A DNA stretch of 29,284 nucleotides from Anaerolineae bacterium (lineage in GTDB: Bacteria > Chloroflexota > Anaerolineae > B4-G1 > SLSP01), in NCBI GenBank assembly GCA_016928755.1, contig JAFGKB010000177.1, positions 1 to 29,284 of the forward strand, given 5' to 3'. Each line of letters opens with the position of its first letter. Position 1 is the first letter of the stretch. Position numbers and translations under genes: made by a program. Below the pieces are notes generated by a model. It made no database searches. It was not told the DNA's origin and worked only from the letters and a program-made list of their open reading frames with translations. Shown piece after piece: positions 1-8,061 of this stretch.

Positions 1-4
1 CACC

Positions 5-33
5 TTGACAACCCTTTTTACCTATGCGATAAT
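5..33 (+). promoter_or_regulatory. Sigma-70-type promoter of the thioredoxin gene
   Basis: A consensus -35 hexamer TTGACA (5-10) is followed by a 17-base spacer and the -10 hexamer GATAAT (28-33), five of six matches to consensus. Transcription should start near position 40, leaving a leader of about 35 nt before the thioredoxin start codon at 75. The spacing and both boxes are seen directly; use in the cell is inferred. Confidence 0.8.
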
Positions 34-74
34 TTAATTACTTTATTTTAAGGAAAGAGAGGTGGCATTATACG

Positions 75-398
75 ATGGTTCACTTAATTGCTATCAATGA
101 GAAAAACTTTGAGCTTGAAGTCCTAAAAGCGACACTCCCTGTGTTAGTTGATTTTTGGGCGGATTGGTGCCCACCCTGCCGCGCCCTTGGTCCTATTCTG
201 GAAGAAATTGCAGAGGAAAACGCTGGCCGCCTCAAGGTTGTGAAAGTCAACGTTCAAAAATTTTCTGCACTCTCATCACAATATGGAGTGCTCAATATCC
301 CCACTATGATACTCTTCAAAAACGGGGAAGAGGTTCAACGTATTGTAGGCAATAAACCCAAACGAAAGCTGTTGCAGGAATTAGAACCGCACCTGTAG
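75..398 (+). CDS. trxA: Thioredoxin with a CPPC active site
   Basis: This is a small cytoplasmic dithiol-disulfide oxidoreductase of 107 residues, the normal thioredoxin length. The active site reads WCPPC (W31-C35), where classical thioredoxins have WCGPC. The cis-proline loop NIPT follows (P76), as does the FKNGEEV strand-turn (81-87) that ends the fold. There is no signal peptide. A purine-rich GAGGTGG ribosome site lies 9 bases before the ATG. The gene stands alone on the plus strand with its own promoter and converges on the methylase-MazG gene. The second proline in the active site should shift the redox potential and may specialise the protein, but the partner is unknown. Family assignment is secure; calling it the main thioredoxin is less so. 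Confidence 0.92.
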   Translation: MVHLIAINEKNFELEVLKATLPVLVDFWADWCPPCRALGPILEEIAEENAGRLKVVKVNVQKFSALSSQYGVLNIPTMILFKNGEEVQRIVGNKPKRKLLQELEPHL

Positions 399-421
399 TA
401 AAAAAAATAAGGGGGATTTAC

Positions 422-461
422 TAGGTGCAACGCACTTGCTTAAAGTGCGTTGCACCTATTT
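422..461. terminator. Perfect 16-bp hairpin between convergent genes, probable bidirectional terminator
   Basis: The arms 422-437 and 443-458 are exact reverse complements around a 5-base loop (GCTTA). The plus-strand tail is short (TTTA), and on the other strand the tail is GTAAATC, so the T tract is weak both ways. It lies between the ends of trxA (398) and the MazG gene (480), where a shared terminator is expected. Each arm also contains a smaller palindrome (GTGC-AAC-GCAC and GTGC-GTT-GCAC). Confidence 0.75.
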
Positions 462-479
462 ACATGGGGCTGATAGTGA

Positions 480-1931
480 CTATTTTTGAATGGTTTTAGC
501 CTCGTCCCAGAGTCTCAGTAACTCAGGTAGAGGTATCTCTTGCAATGCCAAGTTACGTTCGCGAGTCTGTCGCTCTATATATTTAAAGCGTTCTGCAAAG
601 CGGAGATTCGCCTCCCGCAAGGCACTCTCTAAATCAATTTCTAACCAACGCGCCCAATTCGCAATGGCAAAGAGTAAATCCCCAAGTTCCCATTTAAGCG
701 CGCTAACATCCTCGGCAGCTTCAATCTCCTTGAGTTCTTCGTAAACCTTGGCAACTGTATTGGCTATATCCGGCCACTCGAACCCAACCCGCGCAGCCCG
801 GCTGCTATAAGCTTGAGATTGCGCCAATGCGGGGAGAGCACCGGGGACCCCATCTAACAGGGAGCGGGTTGCCTGACCGTTAGATTCACGCTCCGCCCGC
901 TTAATGGCCTCCCAATTCACCGAGACCTCCTCGGCATCCCCAACCTGGGTATCCCCCCAAACATGGGGATGGCGGCGTTTGATCTTGGTGTCAATGCCGG
1001 AAATAATATCTGGCATCTGGAATTCACCTTCCTCAATCGCAATCTGGGCATGTAGGACAATCTGTAACAATAAGTCCCCTAATTCCTCACAGAGGGCATC
1101 TATATCACCGATATCAATAGCTGCGAGTACTTCGTACGTTTCCTCCAATAGATTGGAACACAGGCTTTCGTGAGTTTGTTTCTGGTCCCAGGGACAGCCA
1201 CCAGGAGCACGTAAGCGCGCAATAGTCTGTTGGAAACCTTCAAAACTACTGACCGGGGCTAAGGGTGCGAGATACAGCGAAGTCAGCGGGTCGCTATCCT
1301 GACGGTCAACAGCATAGAGCGGCATATACTGCACCTTTTGGGCCTGAGTACCGGCCCCAGAGATAAGCGTGACCTCGTGGTCGTCGGGGTATTGGTTCAT
1401 CAAGACGAGTTTAAGATTTGAGGCGACATTGCGATTATAAACCTGGGCTATGAGGGCCGGAAAATCAGGGTTTAACGGCGGGTACTCCAATTGCATAATA
1501 TCAAGCGCATCAAAGATCTGCAGACCGTCCAGGGCGTCTAACTCCAAAGCGGTGAGCAGGGGTTCAACAAAGCTCAAACCCGCTACAACACGCACCGGGA
1601 TGTGGGTAGCTTTGGCCAATTTGAGGATGCGCGGCACTGTGGCTTCACCCACTAAGGGATGACCCGGCACGGCATAGATAACACCCTCTGCCAACCGCCC
1701 CAGGTCAAGGATACGCTCCACAATGGTTGTATATACTTGCTCAAAAGATTCCGCAGCTTCATAAAGGGAGTCAAAAGAATGCAGTGTTAAACCAGTAGGG
1801 AACCCGGCAACCACAGGATGGTGCGTGGTTCGCAACCACACCTCGTGGGCATCTGTCAAGACGCTCCAGGCCTCGCGGGTTAAGTGCTCCGGGGCACCTG
1901 GGCCGAGACCCACAATCGTAATCTTTGGCAT
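480..1931 (-). CDS. mazG: Tetrapyrrole methylase domain fused to MazG nucleotide pyrophosphohydrolase (YabN type)
   Basis: This 483-residue protein resembles the two-domain YabN family. The N-terminal half has the SAM-dependent tetrapyrrole methylase fold: the GLGPG loop at residues 8-12 and a PGHP motif near 89-92. The C-terminal half is MazG, which hydrolyses nucleoside triphosphates to monophosphate and pyrophosphate. It has GGCPWD near 244-249, the metal-binding EETYE (263-267) and EELGD (282-286), and a second helical repeat with EELKE and ELGD. The ATG at 1931 is preferred to an upstream in-frame ATG at 1943, because GGGAGG lies just before it and the GLGPG strand normally begins within ten residues of the start. 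What the methylase half does in such fusions is unsettled. The gene is transcribed alone after the rpsI terminator. Confidence 0.9.
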   Translation of the reverse strand: MPKITIVGLGPGAPEHLTREAWSVLTDAHEVWLRTTHHPVVAGFPTGLTLHSFDSLYEAAESFEQVYTTIVERILDLGRLAEGVIYAVPGHPLVGEATVPRILKLAKATHIPVRVVAGLSFVEPLLTALELDALDGLQIFDALDIMQLEYPPLNPDFPALIAQVYNRNVASNLKLVLMNQYPDDHEVTLISGAGTQAQKVQYMPLYAVDRQDSDPLTSLYLAPLAPVSSFEGFQQTIARLRAPGGCPWDQKQTHESLCSNLLEETYEVLAAIDIGDIDALCEELGDLLLQIVLHAQIAIEEGEFQMPDIISGIDTKIKRRHPHVWGDTQVGDAEEVSVNWEAIKRAERESNGQATRSLLDGVPGALPALAQSQAYSSRAARVGFEWPDIANTVAKVYEELKEIEAAEDVSALKWELGDLLFAIANWARWLEIDLESALREANLRFAERFKYIERQTRERNLALQEIPLPELLRLWDEAKTIQK

Positions 1932-2163
1932 ACTACCTCCCATCTAAATTAGGCCCATCTCGCTTGATGTAGAACAACATATCATGCCTAGATAACACCC
2001 AATACTACGGTTGGCAAGGCGCTGTAGACTGGCCCAATCGCTTAAACATAGAAAAGGTAGGCAGTATATCACTGCCTACCTATGTATACAGACAAGCTGT
2101 ATTAATACAAAAGGTCAATTAAGGCAAAACAAACTGCGTTCCACCAGATAAACACGCGAAAAC
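1932..2163. other. Intergenic spacer between rpsI and the MazG gene
   Basis: Apart from the terminator hairpin at 2051-2081, this spacer must hold the MazG promoter. Minus-strand candidates are a TTGCCA -35 with a poor TATCTA -10, or TTGGGT with TATGTT at 15-base spacing. Neither is convincing. No small coding gene or RNA gene was recognised here. Confidence 0.4.
2051..2081 (-). terminator. Rho-independent terminator after rpsI
   Basis: An 11-bp perfect stem (AGGTAGGCAGT and its complement, 2055-2065 and 2071-2081) closes a 5-base loop. On the minus strand it is followed by TTTTC. It sits about 80 bases past the rpsI stop codon and ends the long ribosomal protein block. Confidence 0.8.
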
Positions 2164-2553
2164 CTAACGCTTGGTGTACTGCGGAGCTTTGCGCGCGCGT
2201 TTGAGACCTGGCTTTTTGCGTTCCTTTTCACGCGAGTCACGGGTCAAGAAACCAGCCTTGCGCAGTAAAGGACGCAGGTCCCCATTGTATTTAAGCAAAG
2301 CACGTGATATGCCCATCCGGACCGCTTCAGATTGACCGGTGATGCCACCACCCTCGACCAATACCGTTACATCAAACTGGCCATCAGTTTGTGTCACGAC
2401 GAAGGGATGAGCAACACTGCGCCAATCGTCTTCACGGCCAAAGTAATCATGGTATGGTTTACCATTAATGACAACTTGGCCATTGCCACCGGGATAAATA
2501 CGCACCCGGGCAGTTGCGGACTTGCGACGACCTAATCCCTCAAAATACTCCAT
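2164..2553 (-). CDS. rpsI: 30S ribosomal protein S9
   Basis: S9 is a small-subunit protein of the 30S head whose C-terminal tail reaches the P-site tRNA. The 129 residues are the normal length. The GRRKSATARV block (residues 8-17) opens the protein, and the basic tail ends in QYTKR as usual. The ATG has AAGGAG six bases upstream, overlapping the rplM stop codon, so the two genes are translationally linked. A hairpin terminator follows downstream. Confidence 0.98.
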   Translation of the reverse strand: MEYFEGLGRRKSATARVRIYPGGNGQVVINGKPYHDYFGREDDWRSVAHPFVVTQTDGQFDVTVLVEGGGITGQSEAVRMGISRALLKYNGDLRPLLRKAGFLTRDSREKERKKPGLKRARKAPQYTKR

Positions 2554-2563
2554 TCTTGTCTCC

Positions 2564-3010
2564 TTATACCTCTAATACCTCAGGCATCTGGGCCTGGTGG
2601 GGATGCTGTGGTCCAGCGTATACCTTGAGCTTCTTGAACATACGGCGACCTAGCGGCCCATGAGGTAACATACCCCGCACAGCAGATTCCAAGACCCGCT
2701 CAGGGAATTTCTCTAACTGGCGGCGCAGGGTCACAGATTTCAACCCACCGGGATAACCTGTATGCCGGTAATACATCTTTTGGTCGAGTTTACGTCCGGT
2801 TACCTTAACCTTTTCAGCATTAACGACGATTACGAAATCACCAACATCAACATGAGGGGTGTATTGCGGCTTATGTTTGCCCCTCAACACAGTAGCAATC
2901 TGTGTAGCTAAACGCCCCAAGGTTAGACCGGTAGCATCAACAACGTACCACTTACGATCAACCTCAGCCGGCTTAGCCATATAAGTTTTATACATTCTTG
3001 CGTTTTTCAC
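2564..3010 (-). CDS. rplM: 50S ribosomal protein L13
   Basis: L13 is an early-assembly protein of the large subunit that binds 23S rRNA. The WYVVDATG strand, the GRLAT segment, the VNAEKVKVTGRK segment and the HGPLGRRMFKKLKVY block identify it. Two starts are possible. A GTG at 3010 has AAGGAG ten bases upstream. An ATG at 2995 gives the more usual MYKTYMAKP beginning with a weaker GGTG upstream. The longer form (148 residues) is listed. It forms a pair with rpsI, and a spacer of about 170 bases with an inverted repeat separates it from truA. Confidence 0.96.
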   Translation of the reverse strand: MKNARMYKTYMAKPAEVDRKWYVVDATGLTLGRLATQIATVLRGKHKPQYTPHVDVGDFVIVVNAEKVKVTGRKLDQKMYYRHTGYPGGLKSVTLRRQLEKFPERVLESAVRGMLPHGPLGRRMFKKLKVYAGPQHPHQAQMPEVLEV

Positions 3011-3042
3011 CTTCTGCTCACTCCTTAATTCAGAATGAGTGC

Positions 3043-3160
3043 TTTGTAAATAAGCGCTCAGCTATCAGTCCACGGCTAACAAGCCTCTCTTCTCCAGAAC
3101 CTTATACACTACACAGCTCCATTAATGTTGAGCTGATAGCTGAACGCTCACTAAACAAAG
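3043..3160. repeat. Short element with imperfect terminal inverted repeats in the truA-rplM spacer
   Basis: The inner 15 bases of the arms (3054-3068 and 3133-3147) match with one mismatch. The similarity continues outward to about 26 bases per arm, ending in TTTGT and ACAAA. The central 64 bases hold a small GGCT-AACA-AGCC hairpin, and CAGCTC...GAGCTG overlaps the right arm. There is no coding content and no clear target-site duplication. It could be a miniature repeat element or the folded leader of rplM-rpsI. Confidence 0.6.
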
Positions 3161-3178
3161 ACCTAAACTTTATTAAAC

Positions 3179-3916
3179 CTAACTCCGATACGTTACGGCC
3201 TTCAGACACAATCCCTTAGCAGCTACTGCCGGGCCGGCCTTCCGGCGATCCTTTGTCTCAAGAATATCTTTGAATTGCACCGGGGTTAAAGCCCCGTAGC
3301 CAACTCGTAGTAACGTCCCAACCACCAAACGCACCATCCGGTACAAGAAAGCGTTGCCTTCAATATCAAACAGTAACCATTCATCCTTGGCTTCCCAGTT
3401 CGCCAACGTCACAACCCTTACCGAGTTGTCCCCCTGAGGTGGTGAACCAAAGGCGAAGAAGTCATGCCGGCCCAGCAAGGCAGTAGCAGCTTCCTGCATA
3501 GCCGTGACAGAGAGAGGCCGTCTGATATGTAAGCTATAGCGACTTGTTAAAGGATTTCTTATGGGTGCGCGATAAATCGTATAACGATACCGACGACTTA
3601 GCGCATCATAACGGGGATGGAACTCAGGACTAACCTCCGTCATCCCCAAAACAGAGATTTGCTCCGGCAATAGGGCATTGATACCATGATGCAATTCCCT
3701 TAAGCGGGAGGCGGGCCACGCAATATCGAAGGCAATGACTAAACCTTCAGCATGTACCCCGGCATCGGTACGCCCAGCAGCCAGGATGCGGGTGGGGGTA
3801 TCCAAAATATGCGCCAAACTATGCTCTAATTCAGCTTGGATAGAAGGTGCATTAGTCTGCCTTTGAAAGCCCCCATAACCGGTTCCATCGTAAGCAACGA
3901 TGGCCTTCACCCGCAC
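3179..3916 (-). CDS. truA: tRNA pseudouridine(38-40) synthase TruA
   Basis: TruA converts uridines 38-40 in the tRNA anticodon arm to pseudouridine. The 245 residues are the family length. The catalytic motif GRTDAGVHA is intact, with the nucleophile Asp at residue 51. The YDGTGYGGFQRQ block (9-20) and the YRYTIY strand are also present. The start is a GTG at 3916 with GGAG ten bases upstream; another in-frame GTG lies two codons later. Its place directly after rplQ is a common bacterial arrangement, so it is probably co-transcribed with the alpha operon. Confidence 0.96.
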   Translation of the reverse strand: MRVKAIVAYDGTGYGGFQRQTNAPSIQAELEHSLAHILDTPTRILAAGRTDAGVHAEGLVIAFDIAWPASRLRELHHGINALLPEQISVLGMTEVSPEFHPRYDALSRRYRYTIYRAPIRNPLTSRYSLHIRRPLSVTAMQEAATALLGRHDFFAFGSPPQGDNSVRVVTLANWEAKDEWLLFDIEGNAFLYRMVRLVVGTLLRVGYGALTPVQFKDILETKDRRKAGPAVAAKGLCLKAVTYRS

Positions 3917-3941
3917 GGTACAAGTTCTCCGTTATTTATGA

Positions 3942-4337
3942 TTATTTAGCTTCTTCTTGAATTAACTCTAAAAGTACCATGGGCGCAGCATCACCTTTGC
4001 GCTGCCCCAACTTAAACATGCGCGTATAGCCACCTGGGCGATCTTGATAGCGCGGGGCAATCTCATCAAACAGCTTCTTAACGATCTGCCGATCATTTAA
4101 GCGTGCTGCAGCTAGACGCCGTGCGTGAACTCCTTTAGCAGGAGTCTCCTTCTCGGCTGCCAAACCCCGTTTAGCCAGGGTAATCAGCTTTTCAGACTGT
4201 CCCCGGATGGCTTCCGCTTTAGCCCGTGTCGTACAAATCTTCTCATGGCGAAACAAAGAAGTCACCATATTGCGACGCAGGGCGGTCCGCTGTCCGGATG
4301 AGCGACCTAATTTCTTTCCGGCGACACGATGTCGCAT
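3942..4337 (-). CDS. rplQ: 50S ribosomal protein L17
   Basis: L17 is a large-subunit protein near the exit side of the ribosome. The N-terminal MRHRVAGKKLGR block and the basic loop after SGQRTALRRNM are diagnostic, and the C-terminal region with RKGDAAPMVLLELI is complete. It has 131 residues, slightly longer than the shortest bacterial L17. AGGAGG lies six bases before the ATG. It follows rpoA as in most bacteria. Confidence 0.97.
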   Translation of the reverse strand: MRHRVAGKKLGRSSGQRTALRRNMVTSLFRHEKICTTRAKAEAIRGQSEKLITLAKRGLAAEKETPAKGVHARRLAAARLNDRQIVKKLFDEIAPRYQDRPGGYTRMFKLGQRKGDAAPMVLLELIQEEAK

Positions 4338-4394
4338 CCCTAACCTCCTAAATCACCAAAATCACACAAATAGCCTGATAGCACTAGCGTTTTC

Positions 4395-5345
4395 TTAAAC
4401 ACCTAACTCATCAAGCTCAAAGCCCTTTTCGGCCAGCTTGTCTTCCAATTCGGTCAGTGATTTCTCACCAAAGTTACGAATAGAAAGCATAGCATCACGG
4501 CCCCGGGCCATCATTTCCAACACTTCACCAACATTAGAGATGCCGGTGCGCTTTAACGCATTGTAAACACGCACACCTAGCCCTAAATCCTCGATGGGCA
4601 TAGCATAGGCCTGGTTGGGAATTACATCTTCCTCTACCTCTTCAAGTTCTTCCCGCTCTTCCTCCGGCTCAGCACCAGCGACTAGGCGCAAGTGTGTCAC
4701 CAGGATACGGGCCGACTCTTTTAACGCATCCAGGGGAGCGATACGACCATCAGACCAAATCTCAATGTTCAAGCGATCATAATTCGTGAGTTGCCCAACA
4801 CGGGCTTGGTCTACATAATAATTCACTCTCCGGATAGGACTAAAGATTGCATCTATTGGCAATACGCCAATAGGCATCCGTCCGCGTCCTTCAGAAGGTT
4901 GATAACCACGTCCAGCCTCAACTGTAAACTCTATATCAAGGTGCGTTTCAAGATTATCCACAGTAAACAAGTAGAGTGAAGGGTTGAGGATTTCAATCTC
5001 CGGTGGGGCCACAATATCCCCGGCAGAGACAACCCCTTCCCCCTCAACACGTAACGTCATATATTGAGGGCCTTCCCCCTCCATAGTCAGACGTACCTGT
5101 TTAAGTTGCAACATAACCTGAATAACATCTTCACGCACGCCCGGAATCGCAGAAAACTCATGCGGTATATCGGTGATACGTAATGCAGTAATGGCTGAAC
5201 CAGGCAAGGAAGAGAGTAAAACCCGGCGTAACGAATTACCTAACGTTACACCATAACCACTCTCTAATGGGCCGATAACATATCGGCCATACTGCTGTGT
5301 ATTAACATCTACCTCAACTTTGGGCAGAACTGGCGCTGCTAACAC
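4395..5345 (-). CDS. rpoA: DNA-directed RNA polymerase subunit alpha
   Basis: Alpha nucleates RNA polymerase assembly. The N-terminal domain (about 1-225) contains the GNSLRRVLLSS dimerisation helix (36-46). A strongly acidic linker (about 227-240) leads to the C-terminal DNA-binding domain (about 248-312). In that domain R259, N262 and the NFGEKSLTEL block (291-300) match the residues that touch UP elements and activators. The 316 residues are a normal length. The start is GTG at 5345, four bases after AGGAGG. It lies between rpsD and rplQ in the classic alpha-operon order. Confidence 0.98.
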   Translation of the reverse strand: MLAAPVLPKVEVDVNTQQYGRYVIGPLESGYGVTLGNSLRRVLLSSLPGSAITALRITDIPHEFSAIPGVREDVIQVMLQLKQVRLTMEGEGPQYMTLRVEGEGVVSAGDIVAPPEIEILNPSLYLFTVDNLETHLDIEFTVEAGRGYQPSEGRGRMPIGVLPIDAIFSPIRRVNYYVDQARVGQLTNYDRLNIEIWSDGRIAPLDALKESARILVTHLRLVAGAEPEEEREELEEVEEDVIPNQAYAMPIEDLGLGVRVYNALKRTGISNVGEVLEMMARGRDAMLSIRNFGEKSLTELEDKLAEKGFELDELGV

Positions 5346-5399
5346 GTCGCCTCCTGTCTGTTAACGATCTTCTGTGTAGAATCTTACAATCAGCAAACA

Positions 5400-6038
5400 T
5401 TAACGTGAGTAAAACTCAACAATCAACTGCTCTTCCACTGGGGCATCAATCTCAGAACGTTCTGGAAGTGTCAACATGCGACCCTCCAGTTTTTCGTCAT
5501 CAAGAATCAGCCAGGCGGGAACCGCCTTTTTACCCAACAATTCCTTGCGGTCTTTAAAATATCGCAAACGACGGCTACCAGGTACTATGGAAATTACATC
5601 TTCAGGGCGAACGGAATAAGATGGGATATTAGTCTTGCGCCCGTTAACCATAAAGTGCCCATGCCCAACTAACTGCCGTGCCTGGGCACGGGAATCAGCT
5701 AATCCAAGGCGATAAACCACATTATCAAGCCGTCGCTCCAACAAGATGAGCAGGTTCTCGCCGGTTAACCCCGAGAGAGCCTCCGCCTGGTGGAAATAAC
5801 GACGGAATTGACGCTCCAAAACACCATAGAAACGGCGAGTCTTTTGTTTCTCTCGCAACTGCATAGCATAGTCTGTATTCCGGCGACGACGGAAAGAGGC
5901 TTCCTTTCCATGCTGACCGGGCGGATAAGAACGCCGTTCAAAGGGACATTTTTCCGTATAACACTTGTCCCCTTTCAGGAACAGTTTCATACCCTCACGG
6001 CGGCAAAGTTTACAAGCTGGACCTACATATTTGGCCAT
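5400..6038 (-). CDS. rpsD: 30S ribosomal protein S4
   Basis: S4 binds 16S rRNA early in assembly and in many bacteria represses its own operon. The N-terminal part carries a zinc-site pattern (C9, C12, C26, C31), so this is the cysteine-containing form. The S4 RNA-binding domain follows from about residue 100, including RRLDNVVYRLG and the GHFMVNG turn. The length is 212 residues. GGAGG lies four bases before the ATG. It is third from the end of the map-to-rplQ cluster, which makes the structured leader upstream of map a candidate S4 target. Confidence 0.98.
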   Translation of the reverse strand: MAKYVGPACKLCRREGMKLFLKGDKCYTEKCPFERRSYPPGQHGKEASFRRRRNTDYAMQLREKQKTRRFYGVLERQFRRYFHQAEALSGLTGENLLILLERRLDNVVYRLGLADSRAQARQLVGHGHFMVNGRKTNIPSYSVRPEDVISIVPGSRRLRYFKDRKELLGKKAVPAWLILDDEKLEGRMLTLPERSEIDAPVEEQLIVEFYSR

Positions 6039-6089
6039 ATTTCCTCCCTAACCTCTACCAATAGGTAACCCTACTGAGTAGCCGAAAAA

Positions 6090-6494
6090 TTATACACGCC
6101 GCTTCTTTGAGGGGCGGCACCCATTATGAGGAATAGGGGTAACGTCTACAATTGAGCGAACCCTCAAACCAACAGCCGCAATAGCACGCAAAGCCGCCTC
6201 ACGCCCTGGACCAGCGCCCTTAACGAAGACATCAACCTCTTGCATCCCATCGCTTGACATAGTCTCTTTAACTACTTTTTCAGCAGCTACACGGGCCGCA
6301 AAAGGTGTACTTTTACGTGTGCCCTTAAACCCAACTGCCCCGGCACTGGACCAACGTAACACAGCACCCTTGGGATCAGTCACAGTCACAATAGTGTTAT
6401 TAAACGTGGTATGGATATGCACCTGACCACGCGACACATTGCGCTTAACCCGACGAACGGTCTTTGTAGTACGTCGAGCAGAACGTTTAGCCAT
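6090..6494 (-). CDS. rpsK: 30S ribosomal protein S11
   Basis: S11 is a platform protein of the small subunit, next to the mRNA exit. The HTTFNNTIVTVTD strand (about 28-40), the GRKSTP-like turn GTRKSTPFAA and the C-terminal TPIPHNGCRPSKKRRV tail are all typical. The length is 134 residues. GAGGAGG lies four bases before the ATG. It sits between rpsM and rpsD, as expected. Confidence 0.98.
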   Translation of the reverse strand: MAKRSARRTTKTVRRVKRNVSRGQVHIHTTFNNTIVTVTDPKGAVLRWSSAGAVGFKGTRKSTPFAARVAAEKVVKETMSSDGMQEVDVFVKGAGPGREAALRAIAAVGLRVRSIVDVTPIPHNGCRPSKKRRV

Positions 6495-6568
6495 ATAACC
6501 TCCTCAATGCCTCACAACTTTCCAGGCTCACTTGATCAGTGCCCTGTGGCATATAATAAACGATAAAA

Positions 6569-6961
6569 TTACTTCTTCTTAGCACCACGACGACGACCAC
6601 GACCAGGTACGGTTTTCCGTGGACCACGCTTAGTGCGTGCATTTGTACGGGTACGCTGACCATGAACGGGTAAGTTACGCCGGTGACGCAATCCCCGGTA
6701 ACTACCGATTTCAATCAAGCGCTTGATATTCATCTGGACCTCACGACGCAGGTCACCCTCAAGCAACAACAAACTACGGTCAATAAAATCACGGATGGCA
6801 GCAACATCCTGCTCAGTAAGGTCTTTAACCCGCTTATCTGGGTTAACCCCCGTTGCTTCCAAAATCTGGTTACTGGTAGTGCGTCCGATACCATAGATAT
6901 AGGTCAAACCAATTTCAACGCGCTTATTCCGCGGCAGGTCAACTCCTGCAATACGTGCCAT
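6569..6961 (-). CDS. rpsM: 30S ribosomal protein S13
   Basis: S13 contacts the P-site tRNA and forms bridges to the large subunit. MARIAGVDLPRNKRVEIGLTYI opens the protein, the YGIGRTTS helix-turn follows, and the RGLRHRRNLPVHGQRT block (about 94-109) is diagnostic. The tail is very basic. The length is 130 residues. GGAGG lies six bases before the ATG. Confidence 0.98.
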   Translation of the reverse strand: MARIAGVDLPRNKRVEIGLTYIYGIGRTTSNQILEATGVNPDKRVKDLTEQDVAAIRDFIDRSLLLLEGDLRREVQMNIKRLIEIGSYRGLRHRRNLPVHGQRTRTNARTKRGPRKTVPGRGRRRGAKKK

Positions 6962-7016
6962 AAATTTCCTCCAAACTTCCTTCTACATCAATAACGTTCT
7001 TAGCTAGTAAGCAGGC

Positions 7017-7130
7017 CTAGCCCTGACGCTGTTTGTGCTTCGGATTTTCACAAATAACACGAACAACACCACGCCGCTTAATAATCTTGCACTTCGGGCA
7101 ACGCCGTTTTACTGATGGTGACACCTTCAT
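7017..7130 (-). CDS. rpmJ: 50S ribosomal protein L36, zinc-binding form
   Basis: This is a 37-residue protein starting MKVSPSVKRRCPKCK. It has C11, C14, C27 and H32, the zinc-ribbon pattern of the cysteine-containing L36. GGGAGG lies six bases before the ATG at 7130, and the stop is TAG at 7017. L36 is the smallest large-subunit protein and binds 23S rRNA. The gene follows map directly: infA, which usually lies between the two, has no room in the 60-base gap. Confidence 0.96.
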   Translation of the reverse strand: MKVSPSVKRRCPKCKIIKRRGVVRVICENPKHKQRQG

Positions 7131-7190
7131 AATAAACCTCCCAAAAGACAACCTACAAAGCTTAAACGACTCAATGATAACCTTATTTAA

Positions 7191-7952
7191 TTATAGCCGG
7201 GTCAAAATCTCCGGCTCACCGTCTGTAATAGCTATAGCATCCTCAAAGTGGGCCGTTAACTTATTGTTAGCTGAGACTACAGTCCACTGGTCTTTTAAGA
7301 CCCGTGTGTGTGGAGTGCCGATCAAAACCATCGGTTCGATGCAGATCGTTAACCCACGCCGTAGACGCATACCACTTCCCCGTTTGCCATAGTTCAATAC
7401 CTGGGGTGGCTCGTGCATCTCACGACCAATGCCATGCCCGGTATACTGACGGGTTACTTCATACCCTTGAGACTCTACGTATTCCTGAACGCTGCCGGAA
7501 ATATCACCAAGACGATTACCGGCGATAGCCTGGGAAATACTGATCTCCAGAGCTTTACGGGTTACCGCTAATAAGCGTGTGGCCTCATCAGAGATGGCCC
7601 CAACCGGGTAAGTACGGGCGGCATCGCCATGAAAGCCCTTGTAGAAAGCACCGACATCGACTGTGATAATGTCCCCTTCTTCCAAGACACGGGGGCCAGG
7701 AATGCCATGCACCAATTCTTCATTGACAGAAGCGCAGATGGTGGCAGGAAAAGGCACACGACTACCGGGTGGATACCCCAGAAAAGACGGGGTCGCACCA
7801 CTTTTACGTATCCAGGATTCGGCAATTTGATCAAGTTCTTTCGTAGTCACACCAGGCCGGATATTCTCAAGCAGCAAAGCATGGACTTCGGCCACAATGT
7901 GGCCGGCATCGCGCAGATGTTGGATATCTTCCCGGCTTTTCAGGATAATCAT
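7191..7952 (-). CDS. map: Methionine aminopeptidase, type I
   Basis: It removes the initiator methionine from new proteins in the cytoplasm. The 253-residue length is typical of the short type I enzyme. All five metal ligands are visible: D99 (VDVGA), D110 (HGDAART), H173 (TGHGIG), E206 (CIEPM) and E237 (HFEDAI). H81 in the EELVHGIPG segment is the usual substrate-binding histidine. AAGGT lies five bases before the ATG. The gene is first in a cluster that continues to rplQ and is preceded by its own promoter. adk, which often sits between secY and map, is absent. Confidence 0.97.
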   Translation of the reverse strand: MIILKSREDIQHLRDAGHIVAEVHALLLENIRPGVTTKELDQIAESWIRKSGATPSFLGYPPGSRVPFPATICASVNEELVHGIPGPRVLEEGDIITVDVGAFYKGFHGDAARTYPVGAISDEATRLLAVTRKALEISISQAIAGNRLGDISGSVQEYVESQGYEVTRQYTGHGIGREMHEPPQVLNYGKRGSGMRLRRGLTICIEPMVLIGTPHTRVLKDQWTVVSANNKLTAHFEDAIAITDGEPEILTRL

Positions 7953-8008
7953 AGTTTACCTTGTATCTTACCTATTAGCACGTAACCTATTGAATATGTT
8001 AAGGTTAA

Positions 8009-8051
8009 GTGTATGCGACCTCAATGCATAAGCCCTTAGGGCCGCATACAC
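8009..8051 (-). promoter_or_regulatory. Leader hairpin upstream of map
   Basis: The 9-bp perfect stem GTGTATGCG/CGCATACAC (8009-8017 with 8043-8051) encloses an inner GCCC-TAA-GGGC hairpin. No T tract follows on the minus strand, so a simple terminator is unlikely. It would form within a few bases of the predicted transcript start of the map-rpmJ-rpsM-rpsK-rpsD-rpoA-rplQ cluster. Confidence 0.55.
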
Positions 8052-8061
8052 ACAATTGCTT

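Noticed and set aside
7131..7190. Possible short infA between map and rpmJ
   Set aside because: The gap is only 60 bases and IF-1 needs about 72 codons; no frame fits.
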